Positions 21,617 to 32,151 of a stretch of 64,000 bases of DNA are shown here, in pieces; positions within the stretch are counted from its first letter, which is position 1; each line of letters opens with the position of its first letter. The notes under the pieces were generated by a model, which was given only the letters and a program-made list of their open reading frames with translations, had not been told where the DNA came from and ran no database searches. The DNA comes from Oscarella lobularis (taxonomy: Eukaryota; Porifera; Homoscleromorpha; Homosclerophorida; Oscarellidae): assembly GCF_947507565.1 (NCBI RefSeq), contig NC_089194.1, forward strand, positions 992,001-1,056,000. The letters are read 5' to 3'. The position numbers and the translations under genes are program-made.

Positions 21617-24035
21617 TCACATTTTCCAGTTTTTAACGTAAGACTGAATTTTCTCAATCAGCTTTTTCGTAAAGTCGTTCCTTTCTCTTGGATCGTTCTC
21701 TAGAGAGCGCAGTCGCTTCGCAATCCTCAACTCAACTACTTCGCTTTTAGTGTTTCCCCGAATGACAAAGCTGATCAGAGTGGACAGCGCATAAACCAGC
21801 TGAAGAGTCGAACGATCATTTTCAAGACACGACAAAATCATTTCGAGAGTGCACTCTTCGCGAAAATAGAGATATCTTTCCCCAGTGAGATAGTAGGCGC
21901 AATGGCGCGTGCTGTAGTACCTAGCGGGAGACGACGCCGGTGGTGGAACGTTCTCGCAATTTTCGGAAATTCGTTGCCAGAACATTTTAGCCGACAAACC
22001 GTCGACGTAATTTGTCGTCGCTCCGGAGAATGGTGTCGCCGATTCGAACGTGAGCGAGGCAAATAGTTCGGCGGCGAAACACTGAATGCAATCATTATCA
22101 AAACCGGAAAAATTCAAGCTCTTCCATATAAGCGAAAACACTGTCGGTTTCTCCACAAGAGATCGATCGGACTTCTGTAGGGACAACAGATAAAAAACTT
22201 CGAGTAGACACTTGGCGCACTGCACGTTGTTTTTATCAAGCGTATCGTAGAGAGAGCAGAGACTGTCGCAGTTGGCAACCAAAATGGAAACATCGGCATA
22301 CTTCAGCAGATTCGATCGAAGGATCTCCACAATTGCCTCTGAAAGAGAACGAGATTGCGACGATGCAAGACTTGACTCTAAAACGTCAATCAAAGCGGGA
22401 GCGAAACCTTGATTGATGGCAACGTCACTCATAGCATGCATTAGGGAAATCATCAAAATCACGTAAAAGACGGCCAATAAGACGGCCAATTCGGGAAGAA
22501 CTTTCTTCGAGGTCGGCGCTATTGCTTTTTAAATGGCAAAAAGCAATGACCAGAAGCAGTTGGTGTAGCTCCAAATGTACTTCGACGTATTCTGAAAATA
22601 CGTACTGACTGTGGATGATTTCTGTAAGCTTAACGGCCGACGACACGGAAGAAGAAGAAGAAGCACTGAGAATTAGCTCGTGCAAAATAGAATAAAAGTT
22701 GCAGTTGTACTCTATGCCGTGAAGCACCGCCTCCCTCTCGCAGCAAAACGCAGCGTATAGAGCCAAGCGCCCGAGAATGAAGCACGAAGACGCGTCCCAT
22801 TTCGAACGACGAGCGGCACGACACTTGCGCAAGACAAAGGACGGGAGAACGTCTGTATTCCGATCGCCGTCTTCCATCATACGACCGGCAATCAGCTTCA
22901 ATATAGCATCGTTTCGAGGAGTCGGCGCGACGTAGTGCGACTGGCAAAGAACGAGCGCGTCGGTGTTTTGAAATCCCGTCGCAACGATTTTCAGTTCGTC
23001 GACGTCCACCGCTAAATCGTTACTCAACTTGCGATTCAATCCGATATCAGCATCATCGTCAAAAACGATTGGATACCGAATATTCGTGTGAAGAGCGCCG
23101 AGGTATTGAAGGCTGCGTTCGATGCCGAGATCTTTGACGAAGCGAAGAGTTTCGCAAAGAGTCGTTAGACCGGAGACGTCCAGATGAGTCAATCCGGAGC
23201 CTCGACGTTCGAGAATGACGCAAGCGACGTCCCATCCGGTTACCGTCTCAGCGTCCTTGATCCATCCAACGTCGAGAAATTTCAATGACGACAGACAATC
23301 AAAGACGTTTTTGAACGTAGATAAGACGCTTTCTTTGTCAGTGAGAGCCTTGGCCACTGGGAGGTCGTGCACTGATAAATGGACGAGTTTCCTTGTCTCG
23401 CGAATGCCTGGAAACAGAGCTAGAAGGTTGAGTTGAGAGCATTCTGAAACGTCAAGCATCGTCAGAGATTCGGCGAGAGTTCGACAAATCACAATGACGT
23501 CATCAACGGAAATACACGTGCTGCTCAGATTCAACGAAGACAGGTTGGAAAATTCTGTCAGGCGTTCAAAACGAAAGGCAGGATTGTCCAAACCGATAGC
23601 CGCAAACGAGCGAAGAGACGTACGACTCGGCGTCAATTTCTCCCATAGAGCATCTGTCACGTGATCGACATTCGTACAGTCGAAATCGACGAGATAGGCG
23701 AGAGGCGGTAGACGAAGGAAATCGTCGAACGTCAGCTCGGTCAAGTTCAACTGCAAGGAGCCGAGACTGCCGCGCGATTGCCGTAGCAGAAGCTCGAGCA
23801 TGTGAACACTCAGGGCCCCCTTTTCCGATAGGTGTTCGACCAACTGGTTTACGATCGTGTACGGCAGTCCTCCTTCGTTTCGGTGGGCGAGCACGTCCGA
23901 GATCAGTTGGAGAGGAAGCGTTAGCTTCGAGGAGAAGGTGATTGGTCGCGTTTTGCAGAGAATTGCGAGACAAAGATCGCGAAGTGCTTTGGGACCGGCA
24001 CTGAAGCACAATTCGCCGTCGTCGTTCCATGCCAT
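21617..24035 (-). pseudogene. ZYG11-like copy A (frameshifted)
   Basis: The start MAWNDDGELCFSAGPKALRD is at 24035. The LRR half is intact to about 22440, where the frame ends (RDFDDFPNACYE then stop). The armadillo half continues in another frame from LMHAMSDVAINQGFAPALID to the stop at 21617. A one-base indel near 22440-22460 explains it. A 12-bp direct repeat (GACGGCCAATAA) lies next to it at 22469-22490. The copy is also decayed at the docking motif: the usual IPDVLERLL has become ISDVL with the remainder missing, and the BC-box starts ALRD rather than TLRD. Its acidic linker is the shortest of the array. It is the most divergent member, at the downstream edge, and probably non-functional. 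Confidence 0.75.
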
Positions 24036-24053
24036 GACTATACGCGTCGAATT

Positions 24054-24066
24054 CACGCCCGGATAT
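24054..24066 (-). promoter_or_regulatory. Upstream element of copy A (diverged)
   Basis: In gene sense ATATCCGGGCGTG, about 20 bp before the start codon. It is a diverged version of the ATCCGGGAACGT element of the other copies. Confidence 0.45.
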
Positions 24067-24313
24067 AGGCAAATGCTTACTGTACAATATTTCCATTGAG
24101 ACAACACTATTTGCGACCATCATTCATTTATTCAAGACTAAGACTATTTGCCCTTGTCAAACATTTTTCTGTGAAAAAATCACACGAACATGTTTTGAAT
24201 CACATTACAAGTGAGAGCACAAATGGCCTGTTATTTACCAAATAATTAAAAAAATGCGATTGTTTTGTGTAACAGAGAAAATTGACTGATTATCGAACTA
24301 CTTCCAAAAACGC

Positions 24314-26737
24314 TCAGACTTTCCAGCCTCTAATATAAGGCTCTATTTTCTCAAAAAGTTTTTTCGTGATTTCGTTTCTTTCTCTGGCATCGTTCTCTAG
24401 AGAACGCAGTAGGCCGGCAATCTTTGACTGAACGACGTCGCTGATCATCAGCCGATAGTAATCGACTATGAGAAAGCTAGTGAGAGTCCACAGAGCGAAA
24501 ACGAGAACCGGCGAAGGAATCGAGCTGTGATTTTCAAAGCACGACAAAATCATCTCGAGAGAATACTCTTCGCGAAAGCGACGTCGTCTCTCGCCGAGGT
24601 GGTAGTCACGAACGCGCTCAGAACAGGAGAGATTGTACGACTTCGGTTCAAATCTCTCGCAATTATCGACGATTCTTTGCCAAAACATTTCAGCCGACAA
24701 TTTATCGTCGAAAATTGTTTTCGACGATTCGAACGTGAGCGAAACGAATAGCTCAACGGCGAAAAACTGTATACGATCACTCGAATCAGAGAAATTCAAG
24801 CTTTTCCATATAAGGGAAAGCACCGAGCGTTTCGTCAAAAGAGATCGATTGGACTTCCGAATGGAGAGAAGATAGAAAGTATTGAGCAAAGCCTCGGCCT
24901 GTCGAACGTTGTCTTCATCGAGCGTATCGTAGAAAGCGCAGAGATCGTCGGATAATCGGTCGAATCGTTCGACAATCAAAAGGGAGACGTCGGAATCGGA
25001 GAGCAGATACGAGTCGCTCAGAATTCTCACGATCTCCTCACGAAGAGAACGAGATTGCAACGATGATTCGAGAACGTCGATCAGAGCGAGCGCGAAACCT
25101 CGGCCGATGGCAACGTCGCGAATGGCGTCGCGATTATTCAATTCATTGAGAACGTATCGAATTTTGGTGGAAAAATTACGGAGGTCTGAGTCTGTGTTCT
25201 CACTTGCTTTGAAGCAGCAAAAGAGAATGACGAGAAGCAGTTGAATTTGCTCCACATCGACGTCGTAGACCTCAGAATCCAGAAGAATGGACGAATTTTC
25301 GTGAACGATTTCTGCAAATTTGACGGATGGCGAAACGGAGAAAGCGCGCGAAATCAGCTCGTTCGAAATAGCGAAAACGTTCTCGCTATTCAACGCGTCA
25401 ATAGAGCACAAATACGAAGTGAAACCGGCCAAGTGACCGAGAATGGGATACGAATACGACCTGTCGCCTTTCGAGCGACGAGCGGCACGACACTTGCGCA
25501 AAACAAAAGACGAAAGAACGTCTGCTTCTTCCTCCGACGCTGACCAATGATGGCCAATGTCCTCAGCCAAGATGAGCAGACGACCGGCAATCAACTTCAA
25601 TATCGCATCGTTTCGAGGAGTCGGCGCGACGTAGTGCGGCTGACAGAGAACGAATTCGTCGACATCTTGAAATCCCGTCGCAACGATTTTCAAATCGGTG
25701 ACCTTCGTTGCTAAATCGTCGTCCAGTTCAAGTTCTTCATCGTCGTCGTCGTCGTCGTCGTCATCGTCATCATCAGTGTAATCGTGACGATACCGAAGGT
25801 TTACGTGAAGAGCGCCGAGGTATTGAAGGCTGCGTTCGATGCCGAGATCTTCGACAAAACGAAGAGTTTCACGAAGAGTCGTTAGACCGGAGACGTCCAG
25901 GTGAGTCAATCCGGAGCCTCGACATTCTAGAATGGCGCACGCAATGTCCCAACCAGTTACTGATCCAGCGTCCTTTATCCAGCCAACGTCAAGAAATTTC
26001 AATGACGAGAGGCTATCGAAAGCATCTTTGAACGTGGACAAGACGCTTTCTTTATCCGAATCCGTCACATCCTTAGCAACTAGAAGATCATGGAGTGATA
26101 AATGAGTAAGATTCCTCGCCAGGCGAATGCCTGGAAGTAGAGCCATAAGGTTGAGTTGGGAGCATTCTGAAACGTTGAGCGTCGTCAGAGATTCGGCGAG
26201 AGTTCGACAAATGACAATGACGTCATTAACGGAAACACACGTGTTGCTGAGATTCAACGAAGATATGTTGGAAAATTCCGCAATGCGTTCGAAATGAAAG
26301 GCGGGATTGTCCAAACCGATAGCTGCAAACGAGCGAAGAGACGTGCGACTCGGCGTCAATTTCTCCCATAGAGCGTCGGTCACGTGATCGACATTCGTGC
26401 AGTCGAAATTGACGAGATAGGCGATCGGTGGAAGACGAAGGAAATCGTCGAACGTCAGCTGCGTCAAGCTCAAGCGCAGGAAACTGAGACTGCCTCGTGA
26501 TTGCCGCAGCAAAAGCTCGAGCATGTGAACGCTGAGGATCCCCTTATCCGATAGATGTTCGACTAACTGGCTTACAATCGTGTAGGGCAATCCTCCTTCG
26601 TCTCGGCGAGCGATGAGACGCTCGATCACGTCCGGGATCGGTTGAAGAGGAAGCGTTAGCTTCGAGGAGAAGGTGACGGGTCGCGTTTTGCAGAGAATGG
26701 CGAGGCAATGATCGCGAAGCGTTTTGGGGTGGTACAT
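24314..26737 (-). CDS. ZYG11-like CUL2 substrate receptor, copy B
   Basis: Single-exon gene of about 807 codons. The start MYHPKTLRDHC is chosen because other copies also begin one to thirteen residues before the conserved KTLRD; the frame is open further upstream. The BC-box is TLRDHCLAIL and the Cul2-box IPDVIERLI. LRR-type repeats follow (DFLRLPPIAYLVNFDCTNVD; SSLNLSNTCVSVNDVIVICR; LTHLDVSGLTTL). The tract of about a dozen Asp near 25740-25775 is the linker. The helical half contains DVAIGRGFALALIDVLESSL, MFWQRIVDNCE and LVFALWTLTSFL, matching the armadillo-like end of ZYG11/ZER1 proteins. It likely recruits substrates to an elongin-CUL2 ubiquitin ligase. No disabling change seen. Confidence 0.82.
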   Translation of the reverse strand: MYHPKTLRDHCLAILCKTRPVTFSSKLTLPLQPIPDVIERLIARRDEGGLPYTIVSQLVEHLSDKGILSVHMLELLLRQSRGSLSFLRLSLTQLTFDDFLRLPPIAYLVNFDCTNVDHVTDALWEKLTPSRTSLRSFAAIGLDNPAFHFERIAEFSNISSLNLSNTCVSVNDVIVICRTLAESLTTLNVSECSQLNLMALLPGIRLARNLTHLSLHDLLVAKDVTDSDKESVLSTFKDAFDSLSSLKFLDVGWIKDAGSVTGWDIACAILECRGSGLTHLDVSGLTTLRETLRFVEDLGIERSLQYLGALHVNLRYRHDYTDDDDDDDDDDDDEELELDDDLATKVTDLKIVATGFQDVDEFVLCQPHYVAPTPRNDAILKLIAGRLLILAEDIGHHWSASEEEADVLSSFVLRKCRAARRSKGDRSYSYPILGHLAGFTSYLCSIDALNSENVFAISNELISRAFSVSPSVKFAEIVHENSSILLDSEVYDVDVEQIQLLLVILFCCFKASENTDSDLRNFSTKIRYVLNELNNRDAIRDVAIGRGFALALIDVLESSLQSRSLREEIVRILSDSYLLSDSDVSLLIVERFDRLSDDLCAFYDTLDEDNVRQAEALLNTFYLLSIRKSNRSLLTKRSVLSLIWKSLNFSDSSDRIQFFAVELFVSLTFESSKTIFDDKLSAEMFWQRIVDNCERFEPKSYNLSCSERVRDYHLGERRRRFREEYSLEMILSCFENHSSIPSPVLVFALWTLTSFLIVDYYRLMISDVVQSKIAGLLRSLENDARERNEITKKLFEKIEPYIRGWKV

Positions 26738-26750
26738 CTGTTCCCGGATA
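26738..26750 (-). promoter_or_regulatory. Conserved upstream element, copy B
   Basis: In gene sense TATCCGGGAACAG directly abuts the ATG. This copy is the closest spacing in the array. Confidence 0.5.
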
Positions 26751-26895
26751 CGATTGATGAGCAAGAATATTTCTTTTGATTTCAACGCAGATACACGTGT
26801 TTTGAAAATCATTTCTGAAGGTGGAAAATTAAGAAGTTACTAAAAGCAGCAAAATAAACAGAGGAAATTCATAAATCGTCTCAGACTTCCAGCCT

Positions 26896-29322
26896 CTAGC
26901 TAACGTGAGGCCGCATGGCCTCAATCAGCTTACGGGTGAATTTGCTCCTTTCTCTGGCGTTGCTTTCCAGAGAACCTAGAATCTTTGCAATCCTCGACTT
27001 GTTTTCTTCGCTTTTCATTACTTCTTCAGCAATAACATAGCTTTTTAGAGTGGAGAGCGCATAAACGAAAACGGGCGACGGAAGAGTCGAGAGGTCATTT
27101 TCAAGACACGACAAAACCATTTCGAGGGTGTACATCCAGCAAAAGTCATCCCCTGAACTCACAAAATAGTAACCAGAATGCTGCTTCGTAAAGCAGCAAG
27201 AGTCATAATCATAAGTCATCGGTGGCGGGAAGTACTCACAATTTTCAGCTATTCGTTGCCAGAACTTTTCAGCCGACAAACCGTTGTCGAAACTCGTCGT
27301 CGTCGTTCCGAAGAAGGGCGTCGACAATTCGAGCGTGATCGATGCAAATAGTTCGGCGGCGACACGCTGTATACGATTACGCTGTATACGATTTGTTGAA
27401 TAGGGATAATTCAAGCTCCTCCACATAAACGAAAGCACCGAAGGTTTATCAAAAAGAGATCGATTGGACTTCTGAATGGACAACATGTAGAAAGTGTCAA
27501 GCAGACATTCGGCCTCCCGGACGTTATTTTCATCGAGCGTATCGTAGAGAGAGCAGAGAACGTCGGAGAATGGGTCAATTCGTCTGGTAAGGAGCATAGA
27601 AATCTCGGCATCCTCCATGGCAAAGTGCCAATTACTTAGAAACCATACGATATTCTCGGAAAGAAGACGAGATTGCGACGATGCAAGACTTGATTGTAGA
27701 ACGTCGACCATAGCCTGGGCAAAACCTCGACTGATAGCAACGTCGCGCAGAAAACCGCCATCATTCAGGTCAAAAAGAATATCAAGCATAATGTCAAAAA
27801 ACGTTTTGACGTAATATGAGTTGGTGTTGCTGCAGTGACAAAAGGCAATAACAAGAAGCAAGTGAAGTTGCTCCAAGTCCACGACACAAGAACACCGTAC
27901 AAAATAAGCCTCGTGAAGAACACTTTTTGCAAACACCATCGACGGCGGTGCGGAGACAATGCGCACAATGACCTCGTTCAAAAGAGCGAGAACGCTCTCA
28001 CGATGCCTTTTGCACGCATCCAAAGAGAAGCAAGCCAACTTTCCGAGAAGAGGATAAGAATACGACGTTTCGCCGTTCCAGCGACGATCGGCGCGACACC
28101 GGCGCAAGGCGAACGACGAGACAATGTGCGCCTCCTCTTTCGTCGTCGGCCGATGATTACCCAGCGGATCAATGAGCAGACGACCATAAAGCAACTTCAA
28201 TATCGCATGGTTTCGAGGAGTTGGCGAAATGTAGTGAGACTGAAAGGTAAGGTACCCGACGACGCCTATATGTCCTGTTGGAAGGATTTTCAAATCGTCG
28301 ATTTCAGCCTCTAAATCACTGCTCAAACTAATTGAATCGTCGTCGCCGTCGTCGTCGTCACCGTCAGCATAATCGTGAGGATACCGAAGATTCCTGTGAA
28401 GAACGCCGAGGTATTGAAGGCTGCGTTCGATGCCGAGATCTTTGACAAAGCGAAGAGTTTTGGGAAGAGACGTTAGACCAGCGACGTCCACGTGGGTCAA
28501 TCTCGAGCCTAGACATTCTAAAAGGGCGCAAGCGACGTTCCATCCAGTTACTGTTCCGGCGTCCTTTATCCAGCCAACGTCAAGAAATTTCAACGACGAG
28601 AGGCACTTGAAAGCATCTTTGAACGTCGACAAGACGTTTTCTTTATCGGAATTCGTCACATCCTTAGCAACTGGGAGATCATGAAGCAATAAATGAGTAA
28701 GATTTCTCGCCAAGCGAATTCCTGGAAGTAGAGCTATAAGGTTGAGTTGGGAGCATTCTGAAACGTTGAGCGTCGTCAGAGATTCAGCAAAAGTTCGACA
28801 AATCGTAATGACGTCATCAACAGAAACACACGTGTAGCTCAGATTCAACGAAGATATGTTGGAAAATTCCGTAATGCGTTCAAAATGAAAGGCAGGATTT
28901 TTTAAACCGATAGCGGCAAACGAACGAAGAGACGTGCGACTCGGCGTCAATTTCTCCCATAGAGCGTCGGTCACGTGATCGACATTTGTGCAGTCGAAAT
29001 CGACGAGATAGGCGAGCGGTGGAAGACGAAGGAAATCGTCGAACGTCAGCTGAGTCGAGCTCAAGTGCAGGGTGTCGAGACTGCCTCGCGATTGCCGCAG
29101 CAAAAGCTCGAGTATGTGGGCGCTGAGGATCCCCTTATCCGATAGGTGTTCGACCAACTGGTTTACGATCGTGAAGGGCAGTCCTCCTTCGTCTCGGTGG
29201 ACGAGTAGACGCTCGAGCACGTCCGGAATCAGTTGGAGAGGAAGCGTCAGCGTCGAGGAGAAGGCGATGGGTCGGGTTTTGCAGAGAATCGCGAGGCAAT
29301 GATCGCGAAGTGTTTTGGACAT
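26896..29322 (-). CDS. ZYG11-like CUL2 substrate receptor, copy C (last residues lost)
   Basis: 808 residues from MSKTLRDHC. The BC-box is TLRDHCLAIL and the Cul2-box IPDVLERLL. The LRR half is near-identical to copies E, G and J; the helical half is closest to copy J (SFALRRCRADRRW; LSFMWRSLN; TLEMVLSCLENDLSTL). The linker is broken Asp/Gly rather than a pure Asp run. At the 3' end a TAGCTA replaces TA at 26897-26902. This places a stop after RPHVS and removes the usual final five residues (RGWKV in other copies). The tail loss is small, so the protein may still work. A further four residue changes in the linker are not disruptive. Confidence 0.8.
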   Translation of the reverse strand: MSKTLRDHCLAILCKTRPIAFSSTLTLPLQLIPDVLERLLVHRDEGGLPFTIVNQLVEHLSDKGILSAHILELLLRQSRGSLDTLHLSSTQLTFDDFLRLPPLAYLVDFDCTNVDHVTDALWEKLTPSRTSLRSFAAIGLKNPAFHFERITEFSNISSLNLSYTCVSVDDVITICRTFAESLTTLNVSECSQLNLIALLPGIRLARNLTHLLLHDLPVAKDVTNSDKENVLSTFKDAFKCLSSLKFLDVGWIKDAGTVTGWNVACALLECLGSRLTHVDVAGLTSLPKTLRFVKDLGIERSLQYLGVLHRNLRYPHDYADGDDDDGDDDSISLSSDLEAEIDDLKILPTGHIGVVGYLTFQSHYISPTPRNHAILKLLYGRLLIDPLGNHRPTTKEEAHIVSSFALRRCRADRRWNGETSYSYPLLGKLACFSLDACKRHRESVLALLNEVIVRIVSAPPSMVFAKSVLHEAYFVRCSCVVDLEQLHLLLVIAFCHCSNTNSYYVKTFFDIMLDILFDLNDGGFLRDVAISRGFAQAMVDVLQSSLASSQSRLLSENIVWFLSNWHFAMEDAEISMLLTRRIDPFSDVLCSLYDTLDENNVREAECLLDTFYMLSIQKSNRSLFDKPSVLSFMWRSLNYPYSTNRIQRNRIQRVAAELFASITLELSTPFFGTTTTSFDNGLSAEKFWQRIAENCEYFPPPMTYDYDSCCFTKQHSGYYFVSSGDDFCWMYTLEMVLSCLENDLSTLPSPVFVYALSTLKSYVIAEEVMKSEENKSRIAKILGSLESNARERSKFTRKLIEAMRPHVS

Positions 29323-29330
29323 GACGATTT

Positions 29331-29342
29331 ACGTTCCCGGAT
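29331..29342 (-). promoter_or_regulatory. Conserved upstream element, copy C
   Basis: In gene sense ATCCGGGAACGT, about 8 bp upstream of the ATG. Confidence 0.5.
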
Positions 29343-29516
29343 GCAATTGATGAGGAATATGACAATGCAAGAGTCAATGCAAGAATTCCTTTTGATTTCA
29401 ACGCAGATACATATGTTTTGACGCAGTGAAAATCATTTCAAAAGGTGCGAAATCAACAAATAGTTAATGACTATCGTTTCTTTAGCAGAGGAAATTTGTT
29501 GCTTCGTGAATCCGTC

Positions 29517-30965
29517 TTAGACATTCCAGCCACTAACGTAAGACTGTAGTTTCTCAATCAGATTTTTGGCAAATGTGTCCTTTTGTCTGACATCGTTCTC
29601 TAGAGAACGCAAGAGGCCGGCAATCTTTGACCGAACGACGTCGCTGATCATTAGTTGATAGTAATCCACTATGAGAAAGCTAGTGAGAGTCCACAGCGCA
29701 AAAACGAGAACCTGCGAAGGAATCCGGCAGTGATTTTCAAGGCACGACAAAATCATCTCGAGAGAGTACTCTTCGCGAATCCATTTTCGTCTCTTGACGG
29801 GAGGGCTGTCACGGAGGTGCGCACAACACGAGAGATTATACATTATTGGATGGAATCTCTCGATATTATGGGCGATTCTTTGCCAGAACATTTCAGTCGA
29901 CAATCCGTCCTCGTAAAGATTTTTCTCTTCAAAAGACGGCGACGACGATTCGAACGTGAACGAAGCGAATAGTTCAGCGGCGAAAAACTGTATGCGATCA
30001 CACGAATGGGAGAAATTCAAGCTTTTCCATATAAGGGAAAGCACCGCGCGTTTCGTCAAAAGAGATCGATTGGACTTCTGAATGGAGAGAAGATAGAAAG
30101 TATTGAGCAAAGCCTCAGCCTGCCGAACGTTGCCTTCACCAAGTGTATCGTAGAGAGAGCAGAGATGGTTGGATAATCGGTCAAATCGTTCGCCAATCAA
30201 AAGGGATATATCGGCATTGAAGAGCAGAAACGAGTCACTCAGAATCCGAACGATCTCCTCGCAAAGAGAACGAGATTGCGACGATGCTAGACTTGATTCG
30301 AGAACGTCGATGAGAGCGTGGGCAAAACCTCGACTGATAGCAACATCGTGCAGAGCATCGTTATGCATCAGATGAGAAACAAGGCATTGCATGTCGAAGG
30401 GGAAATGTTCGAGATACGAGTTGATGTTGGCTTTGAAGTGGCAAAAGAGATCGACAAGAAGCAGCTTAAGTTGCTCCAAAGCGACGTCATAGACATCTTC
30501 GGACTCCAGTAGAACAAGAAAATTTTCTTGAACCATTTTTGAAAACGTGACGGAGGGCGAAACGGAGAAAGCGCGCACAATCAGCTCGTTTGAAATGGCA
30601 AAAACGTTCTCGGTATTCCAAGCGGCATCTACGGAGCACAAACACGATGTGGAAATAGCCAAGTGGGCGAGAATGGGATACGAATACGACCTGTCGCCTT
30701 TCGAGCGACGAGCAGCGCGACACTTGCGCAAGACAAAGGACGAAAGAACGTTCAACTCTTCCGCCAACAATATCCCACGGCCAAAATCCTCCTCACTCAA
30801 CATGTGCATATGACCGGCAATCAACTTTAGTATTGCATCGTTTCGAGGAGTCGGCGCGACGTACTGCGGTTGACAGAGAACGAATCCGTCGACGTTTGCA
30901 AATCCTGTCGCAGCGATTTTCAAATCGGCGACTTCGGCCTCTAAATCATCGCTCAGATCAAGTGA

Positions 30966-30996
<31 letters not shown>

Positions 30997-31979
30997 TCGT
31001 CATCATCAGTGTAACCGAGATGATACCGAAGGTTTACGTGAAGAGCGCCGAGGTATTGAAGGCTGCGTTCGATGCCGAGATCTTTGACGAAGCGGAGGGT
31101 TTCACGAAGCGTCGTTAAGCCAGAGACGTCCAGGTGAGTCAATCCGGAGCCGCGGCATTCTAGAATGGCGCACGCAATGTCCCATCCAGTTACTGTTCCA
31201 GCGTCCTTTATCCAGCCAACGTCGAGAAATTTCAATGGCGAGAGGCAATTGAAAGCATCTTTGAACGTAGACAAGACGCTCTCTTTATCGGAGAGAGTCA
31301 CATCTTTAGCAACTGGAAGATCATGAAGTGATAAATGAACGAGATTCCTCGTCTCGCGAATGCCTGGAAGTAAAGCTAAAAGGTCGAGTCGAGAGCATTC
31401 TGAAACGTCGAGCATCGTCAGAGATTCGGCAAGCGTCCGACAAATCACAATGACGTCATCGACGCAAACACACGTATTGCTGAGATTCAATGAAGATAGG
31501 TGGGAAAATTCTGGAATGCGTTCGAAATGAAAGGCAGGATTATCTAAACCGATTGCCGCAAACGAGCGAAGAGACGTGCGACTCGGCGTCAATTTCTCCC
31601 AAAGAGCGTCTGTCACGTGATCGACATTCGTGCAGTCGAAATTGACGAGATAGGCGAGAGGTGGAAGACGAAGGAATTCGTCGAACGTCAGCTGCGTCAA
31701 GCTCAAGCGCAAGGATCCGAGATAGCCTCGCGATTGCCGCAGCAGAAACTCGAGTACGCGAGCGCTGAGGATCCCCTTTTCTGATAGATGTTCGACCAAC
31801 TGGGTTACGATCGTGTAGGGAAGTCCTCCTTCGTCTCCGTTGGCGAGGAAACGCTCGAGCACGTCCGGGATCAGTCGGAAAGGAAGCGTTAGCTTCGACG
31901 AGAAGGTGACGGGTCGCGGTTTGCAGAGAAACGCGAGGCAAAGATCGCGAAGAGTTTTGGGGTCGTGAGAGTGAGTCAT
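29517..31979 (-). CDS. ZYG11-like CUL2 substrate receptor, copy D
   Basis: 820 residues starting MTHSHDPKTLRDLC. The BC-box is TLRDLCLAFL and the Cul2-box IPDVLERFL. It is almost a twin of copy H, sharing FSSKLTLPF, RGYLGSLRLSLTQLTFDEFL, HMHMLSEEDFGRGILLAEEL and the terminal SYVSGWNV. The Asp run of about fourteen (30968-31010) is the longest in the array. The helical half has MFWQRIAHNIERF and the motif LVFALWTLTSFL. The reading frame is intact from start to stop. High similarity to H in both coding and flanking DNA points to recent block duplication. Confidence 0.82.
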
Positions 31980-31988
31980 GCCGAAATC

Positions 31989-32000
31989 CCGTTCCCGGAT
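31989..32000 (-). promoter_or_regulatory. Conserved upstream element, copy D
   Basis: In gene sense ATCCGGGAACGG, about 9 bp upstream of the ATG. Confidence 0.5.
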
Positions 32001-32151
32001 ACAAACATGATGTACTTAGACATGTATTTTGATTTCAACGCAGATACATATGATAAGCAGCAGTGAAAATCGTTTCTCAAGGTAGAAAATCGTACGGTTA
32101 TTACTATGAGCAAGAAAATAGAAGAGGAAATTGGTTATTTCATGAATCGTC

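Noticed and set aside
22425-22490. Programmed frameshift in copy A
   Set aside because: No slippery heptamer or downstream structure is evident, and no other copy shows it; an ordinary indel fits.
23566-24123. Long alternative-frame ORFs within the array on both strands (e.g. 23566-24123, 27835-28314, 31540-32004)
   Set aside because: They lie in other frames of strongly conserved ZYG11-like genes. Arg/Ser-rich composition and lack of any domain show they are shadows of the real frame.
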